DNA of 64,000 bases from Eunapius fragilis (Eukaryota; Porifera; Demospongiae; Spongillida; Spongillidae): positions 24,831,036 through 24,895,035 of the forward strand of contig OY811971.1 in assembly GCA_963681505.1 (NCBI GenBank), given 5' to 3'. Below, piece by piece: positions 11,461-22,496 of the stretch. The number at the start of each line of letters is the position of its first letter. Position 1 is the stretch's first letter. The notes beneath the pieces were generated by a model that ran no database searches, was not told the origin of the DNA, and saw only the letters and a program-made list of their open reading frames with translations. The position numbers were made by a program, and so were the translations under genes.

Positions 11461-12984
11461 GATTATTGACCATGCATAAAAGCCACAATAGTTTTAAAAC
11501 TCTTGATTTTCTCTGATAGCCAGTTGATCCAGCTATACTCACAACCTGATTCGTCAAAGAAATAACTTGTGGTTAATAAGTTATGCTTATTTACACCATA
11601 ACGCTTAAAAATTAATATCAAGCATTTGTTTTATGACGTGTACTGATGTAGATGCTTGCTTTTGCTCAATCGCCAGCATGGACGTATCCTAGCCTCACTG
11701 AAACCACGTGCACTGCATGTGAGTGCTCTGCCGCCCCTCCATCGAACGGTGTGCTTTCTAGTTCTGTCATTGAGTACAGTTCCATATTGAGGGGGGGGGG
11801 GGGGGGGGGGGGGGAGATCTATAAAGCATTGTCATTTGCCAATTGGCATACGATATGTGTTCGAGCTTAGTGTAGCTTAGCCCCAGTTAATTAGACTCGA
11901 GGGGACCACCACATTGCCTAGGCCTACTGTTGCTGTCACTGTCCTTGTCATTTGCGAATCATGCAGTGCTGCTGCTTTGGTCACCTAGGCTAGTCTAGGC
12001 CTACATGTATGTCATCCATCCGTACTGAGGAACTACATCCGTCGCTTTCTGTGGCTCCCTCGGTATTTAAGCAGGGTTGCTTAGCTTGATGCTTTCGAGT
12101 GTATGCAATCGCTTCGATCTTTGGAAGTATACTGGCCGGTACGTGAGCGTGGATTGTTGATGCCGTGGATATTGTTCCACAGATCCATCTGTCAGTGTAC
12201 ATTCTACTTCTAGAGCTACCAGGAACCTGTCCTTCCTTGCCATACGTCGCTTTGAGTTAATTTGCTCACTACTATATCGCCAGCGGCAAATGGCGGTTTC
12301 GCCATTTTTACACTGTATACCATAGATTATTTAGAGATGGCCAAACCTGTTTTAATCGCGGCACTAACACTGATAAACTAAACTTGGCTTGCATCAAGAT
12401 ATAACTAACTTCAACAAATATTTTGAAACAGTTAAAAAGATGTAACATCCATACGTGTTATATGCATGTCACTATCTCATTCAATGCAACGGCTCATTCT
12501 TAATACATCAGTTCATTGATTCAAACATTTCTATTATTGCGTGGCATACATTACATAACAGCCATGAAAAGCCTTGAAGTGGTCCTCCGCTTTCTTATAG
12601 CCAGTGAATAGTATTCTAGATTTCCATTATTATTTAGGAATGCGAGGGTGTTCCATAATTCCTTGGAGAAATGGCAATGCTAAGGGATGCCTATTTTCCT
12701 AAAGGGATGCCGAGTTTCCTAGGAAAATTGGAGTGGGGGTGCCAAAATTCCTAGAAAGAATGGCACGGGGGTGCAAAATTTTCAGGGATTCCATTTTTCC
12801 TGTGACACCGGACGTAAAATGACACCAAAATTTGTCCGGCTAATCCAAAACTGGTCTGTGCACATTAACACCTTGAACACCGGGAGATTAATCCAAATCT
12901 CTGTGAAAATGGCTTATTCAAGTGAATAAGCCATTGTGTCGTCCGCAAGTCATGGTAGTGCTTTATTATAGACAATGGAAATAA
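11461..12984. other. Intergenic with G run and a decayed repeat
   Basis: There is a run of 24 G at 11791-11814 and, at about 12640-12800, a decayed repeat with recurring GGGGGTGCCAAAATTCCTAG-like words that matches 8985-9185 in inverted orientation. No gene is recognised. Confidence 0.45.
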
Positions 12985-13640
12985 TATTTATTGGAGTTAA
13001 GAAAGTTAGAGCAGCGTCGTATTGTGAATGTTGTCCGGGCACATGGGAGTGAAGCGAACTTTGAGCAGGATCAGTGAACGGTTTATTTGGCCTGGAATTG
13101 TAAAGATGTGAATGACACGGTGAGACATTCAACTCAGATTTTTAGCCATAGAATCTATTACGACTACCTTAATTAATTTAACTACAGGTGACATCTGCCT
13201 GCAAGCGAACCGGAAAAGCCTTCATACTGCCCTAGAACTGCACCCGGTCCAGTGAAGTCACCATGGAATCACATTGGCATTGATTTTGTTGGGCCACTTG
13301 TGAAGTCTAAGTCAGGAAATCAATACATCCTGACTGTGTGTGACTACTTATCGAAGTGGTAGAAGCAGTCCCACTTCCATTCTAAACATGCAATTGGAGT
13401 TACCAATGTACTCTTAATTATTCAAGGTATTGTTAATGGAAGCAACAGTTTTGCCTATGCATTTAAACTATAAACAGCGCAATACATGTGTATACGCGCT
13501 TAGGTTTGTATCAAGTTATAGTACATGGATACAATGCCATGCACACTGGTAATCTGTATTCTATCCTTGCAGATTTTTATGCGAATGCATGGGTTTGCCC
13601 AAGGTTATTACAACCCACAGGGTCACCATACATCCCTTCC
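12985..13640 (+). pseudogene. Decayed Ty3/gypsy integrase, N-terminal half
   Basis: In order: a zinc-binding-domain remnant (HMGVKRTLSRISERFIWPGI, then a one-base shift into DVNDTV), a CDIC-like segment, the core start PWNHIGIDFVGPL with KSGNQYILTVCDYLSKW and SKHAIGVTNV, then after a gap of about 130 bases GLPKVITT. PW..IGIDF and the Y.LTV.D..SKW motif are characteristic of gypsy integrases, and the Asp of IGIDF is the first catalytic residue. An in-frame stop follows SKW. The order relative to 9990-10950 (C-terminal half upstream) shows two separate or rearranged remnants. Confidence 0.75.
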
Positions 13641-14405
13641 CTACATATGGTTCCAGCAACATGCACAGGCAGTAAATAAGGAAATAAGTAATGAATGTCC
13701 ATGTAAACAGGGAAATACATAATGCATGTTTATGCTTACACTTGAGGTGTTGGACATGTACCAACATCTTCAGAATCTTTCTAGTGGAGGAAACAGCAAC
13801 ACTCCTTACATGGTCACGTGCAGGGATATGTGTGGGGGCAGGGGGATGGGGTGCTTTATCACCCTCTACTCACACCACCCCCTTTCCTCCTCTCCTTATA
13901 CCTCCGCCCCCTTACCTCGAGCTCCTCTTGTTTCTCCTCCTCTCTTCAGTTATTATATGTATGCAGCATGGGGAAGTCATTATAAAAAGGACTTAACTAT
14001 TCTTCTAGGCATGCAGTTAGAGTCGTTATAATTCAAGGCATTCATCCTCTTGCATATAATCATCATTGCTTATACATACATGGTTATTGGAACAATTAAA
14101 GGAATCAAATCTATATAGAGTTGGCATTGATCACAGGTTGACAACAGGTCCTCAACATAAGCATTGCAAATTTACCATTTATTGCATCACATGCAGCATG
14201 TGTTTTGCTTGTGTATGTAGTCACTGAGCATGCACAATGCATTTGTAATTTATATAACTTATAACTCTCCCTTATTACATGTTCCCCCTAAAAATAAACC
14301 TACAATTATAATATTGTAAATAGCAAGCCAGACACATTGTCCTCCAGCTGAAGAATAAAAAAGCTAGGACAGACTTTGCATGTATAGTTAACTACGATCT
14401 GAATA
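13641..14405. other. Intergenic, nothing recognised
   Basis: A pyrimidine-rich patch lies at 13850-13945. Open frames are short and without motifs. Confidence 0.4.
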
Positions 14406-14556
14406 GCGGACCGTTTTTTGGCAAGGCCGGACCATTTTTTGGCGGACAAATGTGGTCCGGGCGGACCAATTTTAGCGTCCAAAGGTGGTCCGGCCGGACC
14501 AATTTTGGCGACCAAAAATGGTCCGCCGGACCACATTTAGGTAGGACCACTTTTGC
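14406..14556. repeat. Palindromic minisatellite (GGTCCGGCCGGACC)
   Basis: About four or five imperfect units of roughly 32-40 bp contain GGTCCGGCCGGACCAATTTT, each with a GGCGACCAAAA-like spacer. The GC-rich core is self-complementary, so the array can fold into short hairpins. Confidence 0.65.
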
Positions 14557-14740
14557 CATGACAGGCACCTTTGCTGGCAAAGATTGTCTTGTTTTTGAGG
14601 ACAGTGACATATATTAAGTAATTTGATTTTCATGGTGTACTTAAATAAACACATACATCACAATAACGCACTGAATAATAACTACTTATTAAACAGACTA
14701 CTTCAAAGTACATAAGCCTAACTAATGTTTCAGACATAGC

Positions 14741-16100
14741 CTACTCAAACGATTGGGGCAGACTTCTCGTCAAAATAGCTCTTGCTATGCTACGAGTCAA
14801 CACCAGACTAAGCCTGCCAAAAAGATTAGCAGTGACCTTATACTTTTCGGCAGAGAACCCGAGTGGCCAGACGGGTAAAAGAGGTGTGTGATTCTCTGCC
14901 CCAGTTGCCATACGTCTCGACAGCCAGAGAAACACACACCCAACCTAGTTCCTGACACTTAGAATCATTGGCAATGTGCTTGCGCTGGCCTGCTCGCTAG
15001 CAGCAGCTGCAGCACCTGCAGTCATTCCTGCCTCATTCAGCACAGCAGGGGTGAGCGGTGAGGCTACAGTGACATCCCACGCAGCTGGTCTTTCTCTCTC
15101 CCAGTCCGCTACCAAAACATCAGCTGTGCGAGTTTGCCTAAGCTATAAGATCCGGTGTTAATCGGCTACCAACCTCTACCTTAACTCCCAGACGAGCACT
15201 GCGGCAAAAGTCGACAATTGCGTCTCGCAACCAATTAATTATGGCGCTTCACTGCGTCACCTTCCCGCCTGCAGGTCACTGCAAGATGAATGGACTAGAG
15301 GGTCTAGTGCGGTGTCTGGGCATAGTGGGCATACTGAACCCCTGGACAAATCATGGCCAAGCCACCATTTTAAGGCTACCAAGAACTCGTTAGGTTCCAA
15401 GTGGAGGCCAAGTGCAGCAGATGGTACCACCAGGAAACAGAGTGAGGGGCTGACTCAGAAAAAATACGGGCCTTGTTAGCAACTGAGGAAGACACTAATA
15501 ATGTCTGGAGCAGACGATTATCTAGTTTTTTGGACTAAGTTCTCTGTTTAGTAGGAGAGGACAGAACAGATTCTACAGAAATGGCATCAGATGGAAGGAC
15601 TTGGATGTTAAAAGGATTAATTGCCTGAACAAGATACTGATTATTTCTGTCACCAAAGCCAGAGGAGCACACAGAAGCAATAAATGCTGCACTAGAATGG
15701 TGAGAAAGAGATCGTAAGCCAAGGCCAACATAGCGTACTATCTCAACAAATTTAGAAAGCAGCTTCACAGCATCAAGATGCTTCGAGGCAATGAAATTTG
15801 CACAGAAAAGGTAATCACCGATGGGGGCTCCTAGAATGACCATGTGAGGTAAGTGTGATGCTTTCATTGCGGCTGGAAAGGAATGTACATCATTACGGCT
15901 AAAGACTTCACACTTGCTTAAGTTGATGAAAATGCCCAAAGATGGACCAAATTCCTCTGGAATTGACACAGCCCGCAACACTGATGCTTTCGTACCAGCC
16001 AGTATACCCCATCATCCAAGAACCATGCTTGGAAAAGTAGATCAAGGCACTCGTCATCTGCATAATAAAGAAAAAAAAATTGTCATGGAGCAATTATTGA
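14741..16100 (-). pseudogene. Decayed RLE-type non-LTR retrotransposon (RT plus endonuclease)
   Basis: Read on the minus strand from 16100 down: WFLDDG (a variant of the YADD box of reverse transcriptase), GPSLGIFINLSKCEVF, VILGAPIG (RT motif E region), GLGLRSLSHHSSAAFIAS, then, after a deleted or shuffled stretch, ADVLVADW..RPAAWDVTV (restriction-like endonuclease core), TAGAAAAASE, LGWVC, and LFGRLSLVLTRSIARAILTR near 14760. Frameshifts and deletions break it at several points. It matches the copies at 57037-58510 closely in motif order and spacing. Elements with this layout insert via target-primed reverse transcription, which fits a 5'-truncated, degenerate copy. Confidence 0.75.
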
Positions 16101-16147
16101 ACAATAACCGCACAATTTTCATATACATAGTATGGTGTAGGGCGGGA

Positions 16148-16161
16148 GGGGGGGGGGGGGG
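16148..16161 (+). repeat. G homopolymer run
   Basis: Fourteen consecutive G residues within otherwise AT-rich sequence. Confidence 0.8.
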
Positions 16162-16499
16162 ATATCATATACAATGGTGTATTCTAGACTACCATCATTT
16201 CGAGTGCATGATCTAATAAACGAAGCACCTTTAAATGCAGATTTTAAAAAATAAATCTACACAATATGAAAATACAATAATTCTTTGGCGATGCCTAAGG
16301 CATACTCCAGATTTTATCAGGTTATGACTCGCCCCCAGATATTTGTAATACGATAATTGGATGATGCCACGAATACGGAAATAATGCATGCTTTTACAAC
16401 TTTTACTTCTGCTTAAAACATAACCAAAAAAAGATGATAGCTTGCTCCTTTGCTGCAATGATCATATTAGACTTTCCTCATTAGGATGAAGACTACAGA

Positions 16500-16720
16500 A
16501 GATTTGAAGAGAGGTTGATTTGAAATTAAAAAGGAATTAAGGGAATAAGGTTGTTGGGAAAAGAAAAATGAGACAAAAATCCTAGCTATATTTAGCACTT
16601 CTTTTGGTTCTGTTACATTTCACATGTGCTAAGTATAAGAGTTTTGTCTCATTTTTCTTTTGCCTCCAATTCCTATATCCCACCAACTTTCTCGTCATTT
16701 TTCTGTACTTGTATAGTATG
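16500..16720. repeat. Diverged hairpin MITE, family B
   Basis: The arms share AATGAGACAAAAATCCTA.. TATTTAGCAC and GTGCTAAGTATAAGAG..TTGTCTCATTTTTC, and the right side ends TATATCCCACCAACTTTCTCG. The GGTGGGATATAGGA word and TTTAGCAC core are shared with the copies at 30368, 36205, 40400 and 42600. This copy is diverged and its left end is unclear. Confidence 0.6.
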
Positions 16721-16847
16721 GAGTTATATTGCCTTCACCATTTCCTGGAGGGTAATACGGTGAAGTGCGTGACTTTTTGAAAAATGCACAGATATCATCC
16801 ATTGCAAGGTTTACCTGACTTTGATGTTCATGACACGTGCCTACTAT

Positions 16848-16849
<2 letters not shown>

Positions 16850-16885
<36 letters not shown>
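16850..16885 (+). repeat. C homopolymer run (36 nt)
   Basis: A run of 36 C in the sequence as given; the true length may differ because such tracts are hard to sequence. Confidence 0.85.
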
Positions 16886-17755
16886 AGAGGACTGCATATC
16901 GGCTATGTCACCATTGCATGCACTGGGCTGACTGGTTGTGCAATGAGTGCAGTAAAGGGGGACCACGTGTGCATTTATTTATGCCATGACGATTTGATTT
17001 TTCGTTTCACGGACTCCGCCGCTCGAAACTAAAAAAAAAAAAATTAAATTCAAAGCCATTGACCGCGTGACAGGAAGTTTATTACGAATGGCGTACTTAG
17101 GTTGCATAGTAGTTTGTGCCACTACAAAAGAGGTTGTATTCCCTCGGCGTATACATAAATGTGAATGAAAGGAGACGTTTGGCGGCTTATTTGATCGCAC
17201 AATGGCAATGTCATGATCGACTGTCGTGAACTCTCCCTCAGATCTCGGCGCACATCACATTGTAGACTTGGATACGCCTACCCATGTTTGCCAGCAGTTT
17301 GGCTGTTACAATGTCCGTTACTGCGTTACTCAAGGATCAGAATGATAAAATAATATTAAACAAGTTTACGGTATACACCCTTAGCATAGGTGAAACACGG
17401 AAATGGTTTGTTATCAGCCGCGCTGCAAAATTAAATTCACTTTTTTTTTTTTGCCGCCGCCGCACACCCGACGCTTCGTCGGGAATCCACTTATCAATTC
17501 GTCGTGGCCTTAACATATATTGTCACGTATTGTATAGCTATATGTATGTAATGTATCTTGAGCTAAGGGGCAAGGAGAGACTTACTACGTATGTGATAGG
17601 GAGTTTTATGTTTTTCTATTTGCCTTTGAATGTTGCGTGTTTCTTACTATGCGATTCAAGTTTGCACTCCTCTTTTATACGGAAATTCCCCATAATACGG
17701 TAATTTATTCGAATAATTTCGCTTCACGGAACAAGGGTTGGTAAAATAGTTGTAG

Positions 17756-17791
17756 TATAAAAAGCACAGCTAGGGCTTGATCTAGTCAGTT
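17756..17791 (+). promoter_or_regulatory. TATA box and initiator of the SHDQGW-type gene
   Basis: TATAAAAAG lies at 17756-17764. An initiator-like TCAGTT follows at 17786-17791, placing the likely start A about 31 bases downstream of the TATA box, the usual animal spacing. A 5' untranslated region of about 40 bases would precede the ATG at 17828. Confidence 0.6.
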
Positions 17792-17827
17792 GAACTTCGT
17801 TATTACAATAGAAGGAGTGATCGTACA

Positions 17828-18256
17828 ATGTCAACGGAGATAGCTGTCGAGACCACTGATAAAGAGGCTTCCATCACTAGCGATGGACCTCTCGCTAGTC
17901 TGGATTACCTCACTCTAAAAGTTCCATCAAGCGATACGTGTCCTCAGGTCAAGTCGGTCCAAGTTGAGTGCTCATCTCACGATCAAGGGTGGGCCAGCGA
18001 CCCTAACGCCATCTCGTATTCTTGGATTGATCTTCTTGTGAGAAACGATGCAGGTGATGAAGTTTACCGGGAAGAGCGGATGTTTAGCAACCCAGTGGCC
18101 AACAAGAATTACTGCATGTATGAGAAAACATTCGACGAAAAATCTTCCGTCGTCCAAAATCTGACGCCGGGATGTGAGCTGGTCCTTGTCTTGAATGCCC
18201 TCTACCCAGGTTGGGGCAACTATGCTAAATATGCCCGCCTTTCCATTTACTCCTAA
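17828..18256 (+). CDS. Intronless gene, SHDQGW-type beta-rich protein (142 residues)
   Basis: A complete 142-residue frame with A at -3 of the ATG and a TATA box upstream, so it looks like a functional intronless gene. There is no signal peptide or transmembrane helix; the protein is probably soluble and cytoplasmic. From residue 34 on it shows VKSVQVECSSHDQGWASDP, SYSWIDLLVRND, then NLTPGCELVLVLNALYPGWGNYAKYA and a final beta strand. The pair SHDQGW..SYSW..GW.NY is, to my memory, a recurrent motif in a beta-sandwich domain of fungal and other eukaryotic proteins of unknown function. I do not know its ligand. The N-terminal 30 residues are acidic and Ser/Thr-rich. A 190-bp GT microsatellite starts about 45 bases after the stop codon. 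Confidence 0.8.
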   Translation: MSTEIAVETTDKEASITSDGPLASLDYLTLKVPSSDTCPQVKSVQVECSSHDQGWASDPNAISYSWIDLLVRNDAGDEVYREERMFSNPVANKNYCMYEKTFDEKSSVVQNLTPGCELVLVLNALYPGWGNYAKYARLSIYS

Positions 18257-18301
18257 ATCAGGCTGACCACTTAAACCGGGAATGCTGTCTGCCTGTGTTG
18301 T

Positions 18302-18492
<191 letters not shown>

Positions 18493-19240
18493 CATTTTGT
18501 TAATGGTTATTTTTTGATCAACGGGCATATATACATTTATTAATTGAATCCATTCCTGTTATCTGTTCAACTATGTACATGCATAACTATAGTACATGCG
18601 GCTGCTAGAGTGTCCACTGATGTGCGTGCCAGTGGTGCCACGCTTAATGCGCCTATCATATTGTTAGGCACGGGGAACAATAGTTTGGCTAACCTAAACC
18701 ACAATTAAATACCATAATTCGGTAGACCTCATTAAATACACCTGTAAATGGTTAGCCGGAATTACGTATGTTTCCTGGTAAGGAAATGATATATATACGT
18801 ACGGAAAGATGATCTTTTATATGCGGTGAAGGAAGTGTTAAAGCAAAGCCATGCAGCTACTAATTTAAATTGACCATATATGTTATATAATTCCGATTTT
18901 TAAAAACAACAGAAACAATAATAACTACAACTTTAACTTGTGCAAGCATTCAAGATTAGCGCCAAGCTCAAAGGAGGGAATCGAAATGAATTTCACATTA
19001 AGATTATTTGATCCTTAACGCAAGTATATGCAGTTCTGAACAGCTCTTCCGGATATGTTTTAGAAATAACCTGTACTGTAACGAAAGGTCGTTTCAAGCG
19101 CATGCAGTACCAAATGTACGTACCTTTCTTCTCAAACCTGGCACAATCCAATGTACGAAGACAACAGAACCACAAGACACAAATCCACCGTAGAGTCGAT
19201 AGAAGAACACCGATTTGTCTTGACCTGTCTGATTTAAGCA
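18493..19240. other. Intergenic, nothing recognised
   Basis: AT-rich; no motif, splice pattern or repeat was recognised. Confidence 0.4.
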
Positions 19241-19350
19241 ACGCACGCGCACACACACAAACCACACACATACAACACACACACACATGCACACACACAC
19301 ACACTCACACCACACACACTCTCACACACACACACACACTCACACACACA

Positions 19351-19422
<72 letters not shown>
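19241..19422 (+). repeat. (CA)n microsatellite, partly interrupted
   Basis: The first half is (CA)n interrupted by single T or C changes (ACACACT, ACACATG); the last 75 bases are nearly pure CA. Confidence 0.9.
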
Positions 19423-19423
<1 letters not shown>

Positions 19424-20342
19424 CACTTCCTTAATTCGATGAATCCTGCACAAGTGAATTCCACCGTAGCATTTAATACCACTCGGCGTCTTTACTTTTT
19501 TGCCTCGTGTAAAACTGGGCAACTTTTGGCCGAGAAGCGTATGGAAACATTGAGCACCATTACACGACCATAATGATCACTAATTATCCGTTATCTCTCT
19601 GCCTATCTAGATAAAGACAAGACATAATTTTTACTTTGGGGGCGTCTCCAAACTATTTTGGAAAAGATAACATCATCTTGACGTTAGGGGGGGGGGGGGG
19701 GGGGGTTCAGGCACGTGACCTTTTCAGAATTAAAAAATGGCTTCCGGATTCTCACAACCTTGGATATCAATATCAACTGCCTATTGGACCGGCCCAAATT
19801 AGTATGATCTCTGCTAGTGACAATAAAATATGTCGAGCTCTCAGTCCAAAGTATGCAATGCAAGCATCATCATTTCCACTTCACTCTTGTGCAACAGAAA
19901 TAAATGTACAGCAAGTCACTCACTAACATTATATACTTTGGACGATGCAATAATCAATGCATTCCATTGTGATTAAGAATGTTTTTAAGATAATATATTA
20001 TTAAATGCTCATGATTGTAATTTTATTTTAAAAATCCGAATCCAATAACAGCACAACCAATGCTATATATTAACAGATTGAGTTATGTCAGGTCCTTGCG
20101 ATGCCAAATATAATAGTAATGATTCAATTATTCCTATGTCCTTTCAACAAATATTTGGTTGACTGTAGTAATGTTATTTGATCATGAATTACATCCATTT
20201 ACATAAAAAATATTGCAGTTCACCATCTAACCAATTACACGTGTATAGCAAATTATTGCTGTGAAAGGTTTGAGGTATGCTGTGCATGCATACACATGCA
20301 AATTGAGCATGGTCAGGTGTAATGATGGAGGGTGCGTGGGTG

Positions 20343-20383
<41 letters not shown>

Positions 20384-20615
20384 CAAATGTGCAGTTCGTG
20401 AGTGATAAAGGATTCTTTTGGAACAGGAACATACAAAGCAATCAAGTATTCATATACAAATGTAGTCAAGAAAAGTCCAATTGGTTGCAGCTGATTGAGG
20501 TTGCCCCATCTGCTTTTATAGATCTCTTCAAAGCCAAACGTCAAGCTGCTCAGTAGATTCAGAGTCTACAAAAAATATTCTGATCATACAACACAAATGA
20601 CATAACAGGCTGACC
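19423..20615. other. Intergenic with 19-G run and short GT tract
   Basis: G run at 19687-19705; (GT)n at 20346-20376. No gene was recognised. Confidence 0.5.
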
Positions 20616-21045
20616 TGACAATGGTAAGTTCCCCCCCCCCCCCCCCCCCCCCCCCGTCTGGGACATATGGGGGATTAGTGGATTTGATGGGCTAATCAGA
20701 TTATTGTGGTACGCATTTGACCCTAAAACACGGGGATTTGACTTAGACAGCGGAAAAAGTGCGACCACCCCCCCCCCCCCCCCCCCCCCCCCTCTTTCCG
20801 GGACATATGGGGGATTTGACAGGCTAATCAGATTATTGCGGTACGCATTTGACCGTTTAACGTACACGGGGATTTGACCTCGACCGCGGAAAAAGAATTT
20901 TTTATCGTAAACCAACGTGCTTGTGACCTCCCCCCTATCGGCGTGACTTGGAGCTCAAAACTTGTGACGACCGTGGTAGAGCACATAGTTTGGTTTCACG
21001 GTAGGTACGCAACATCATACCTAGCCTGTGCCGTATCCAAGGTTC
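20616..21045 (+). repeat. Poly-C repeat element, family E, two partial copies
   Basis: Copy one (20616-20755) starts GACAATGGTAAGT, then 25 C, then GGGACATATGGGGGATTAGTGG and TACGCATTTGACC. Copy two (20756-21045) has 25 C, GGGACATATGGGGGATTTGAC, GGGGATTTGACCTCGACCGC, CCTATCGGCGTG and TACGCAACATCATACCTAGC. The same word order recurs at 25365-25675, 26400-27150 and, inverted, 27338-27948. Confidence 0.8.
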
Positions 21046-22372
21046 AGCAATGCACCCCATCAGGTCTGGGTCGCTATTCTCCTCACTCTTGTTGTCCTTG
21101 TCTGGCTTCTGCCCCTTCTCTGAATCGTACAAGGCAAAAATACACTACCTTCTAATTAGAGCACACCACCTACTTCTTCCTCTTCTGTTCCTTTATCAGT
21201 AGCCTTGTCCCCAGGCTTGCCTTTGGGTTGCTTACGCTACACCTTGCGCTGAATTAAGACTTCGAACTGACCAAATACGAACTTGGAGCAGACATTGTGC
21301 ATAGGGACGTACCTTGTATTGCCGTGATGAATTCCTATGTAATATATACACATACCTGTATGCATTGCTCCTTTTTAGTTTCTCACTATATAAACAATCT
21401 TGTCTTGACCATCTTCATCACACATGACAGAGACTTCTACCTACAACGTATCCAAGAATTATGTCTGATAGGTTGAACACTTATAATACATTTATAATAA
21501 CAACAATAATAACAATGGACCAGATGTATCTAATGAACCAAACTCAAGGACATACCTATTCCAAAAACTTTATGTTACGGTGCAGAATGGCAATGCAGCT
21601 CCTGTCATGGGGTGTGCTGGTTTAGATTTAGATGCAGTGTAATTGTAATGTTATTGAACCTTGTGTTTCTGTACCCCCAAGCCTCTATTAACCACGTTAT
21701 TCAAGAAAAAAAAATGGACCAGTGTATGCAGTAAATAATAATACAACCAAATCAACGACAATGACTTGGTATGATACACCCATGCGCATGAACACAAGAA
21801 CTGATTCGGCAGCCGCCTCTGGCTGGCTTGCGCCCTCAGCAAAAGAACAGTTGTTCAAACTGCTGATTGCGCATCACAGCAACAAGTTGACAGGATGCAT
21901 GGGAGGAGTCCGGAATGATTCAATAAACTCATAAAACTGCAGAAGGAATAAATATATAATTTAACTCTGTGCTGTGTTCAATCACTGATAATACATACGT
22001 ATAATATTCTGATTTCATGGCATAAGGCGAAGCTGTATGCATTGATTAGAACAACACGCACGGCTATGACATGTGTTAGAGCTGAGAATTATAGCGCACG
22101 CCACAGTGTTGTAGGGTACCGCGAGGCGTAGTGCTCCGGCACTAGAGCAGGCAGCCGTGAAATGAGCATCATGTATACGCGCGCTGAGAGCTACTATGCC
22201 GCTTCACCATGAAAGTACTTAAATGAGCTTGCACTCAATAGGGAGCAACAAGGCTTGCCGTTATAGTAACGTTAGCCGGAAAGAGCGCGCGGCACACTTC
22301 GTCCATAGGCTATTTCGTATCATGTCAGACGTGCTGTACTAACAACCTCTCGGGAGCTAAGCTGGGAGACTA
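21046..22372. other. Intergenic, nothing recognised
   Basis: No recognisable gene; short open frames lack motifs. Confidence 0.4.
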
Positions 22373-22496
22373 TCTCACAGAAAAACGAAGACGTAAATCA
22401 TATTTTCATTCCACAAGTGATCGGTTTTTTCATATCTGTACCAAAGTGATAACAGTTTTGGTACAGATATGAAACAAAAAATCACTTGTGGAATCA

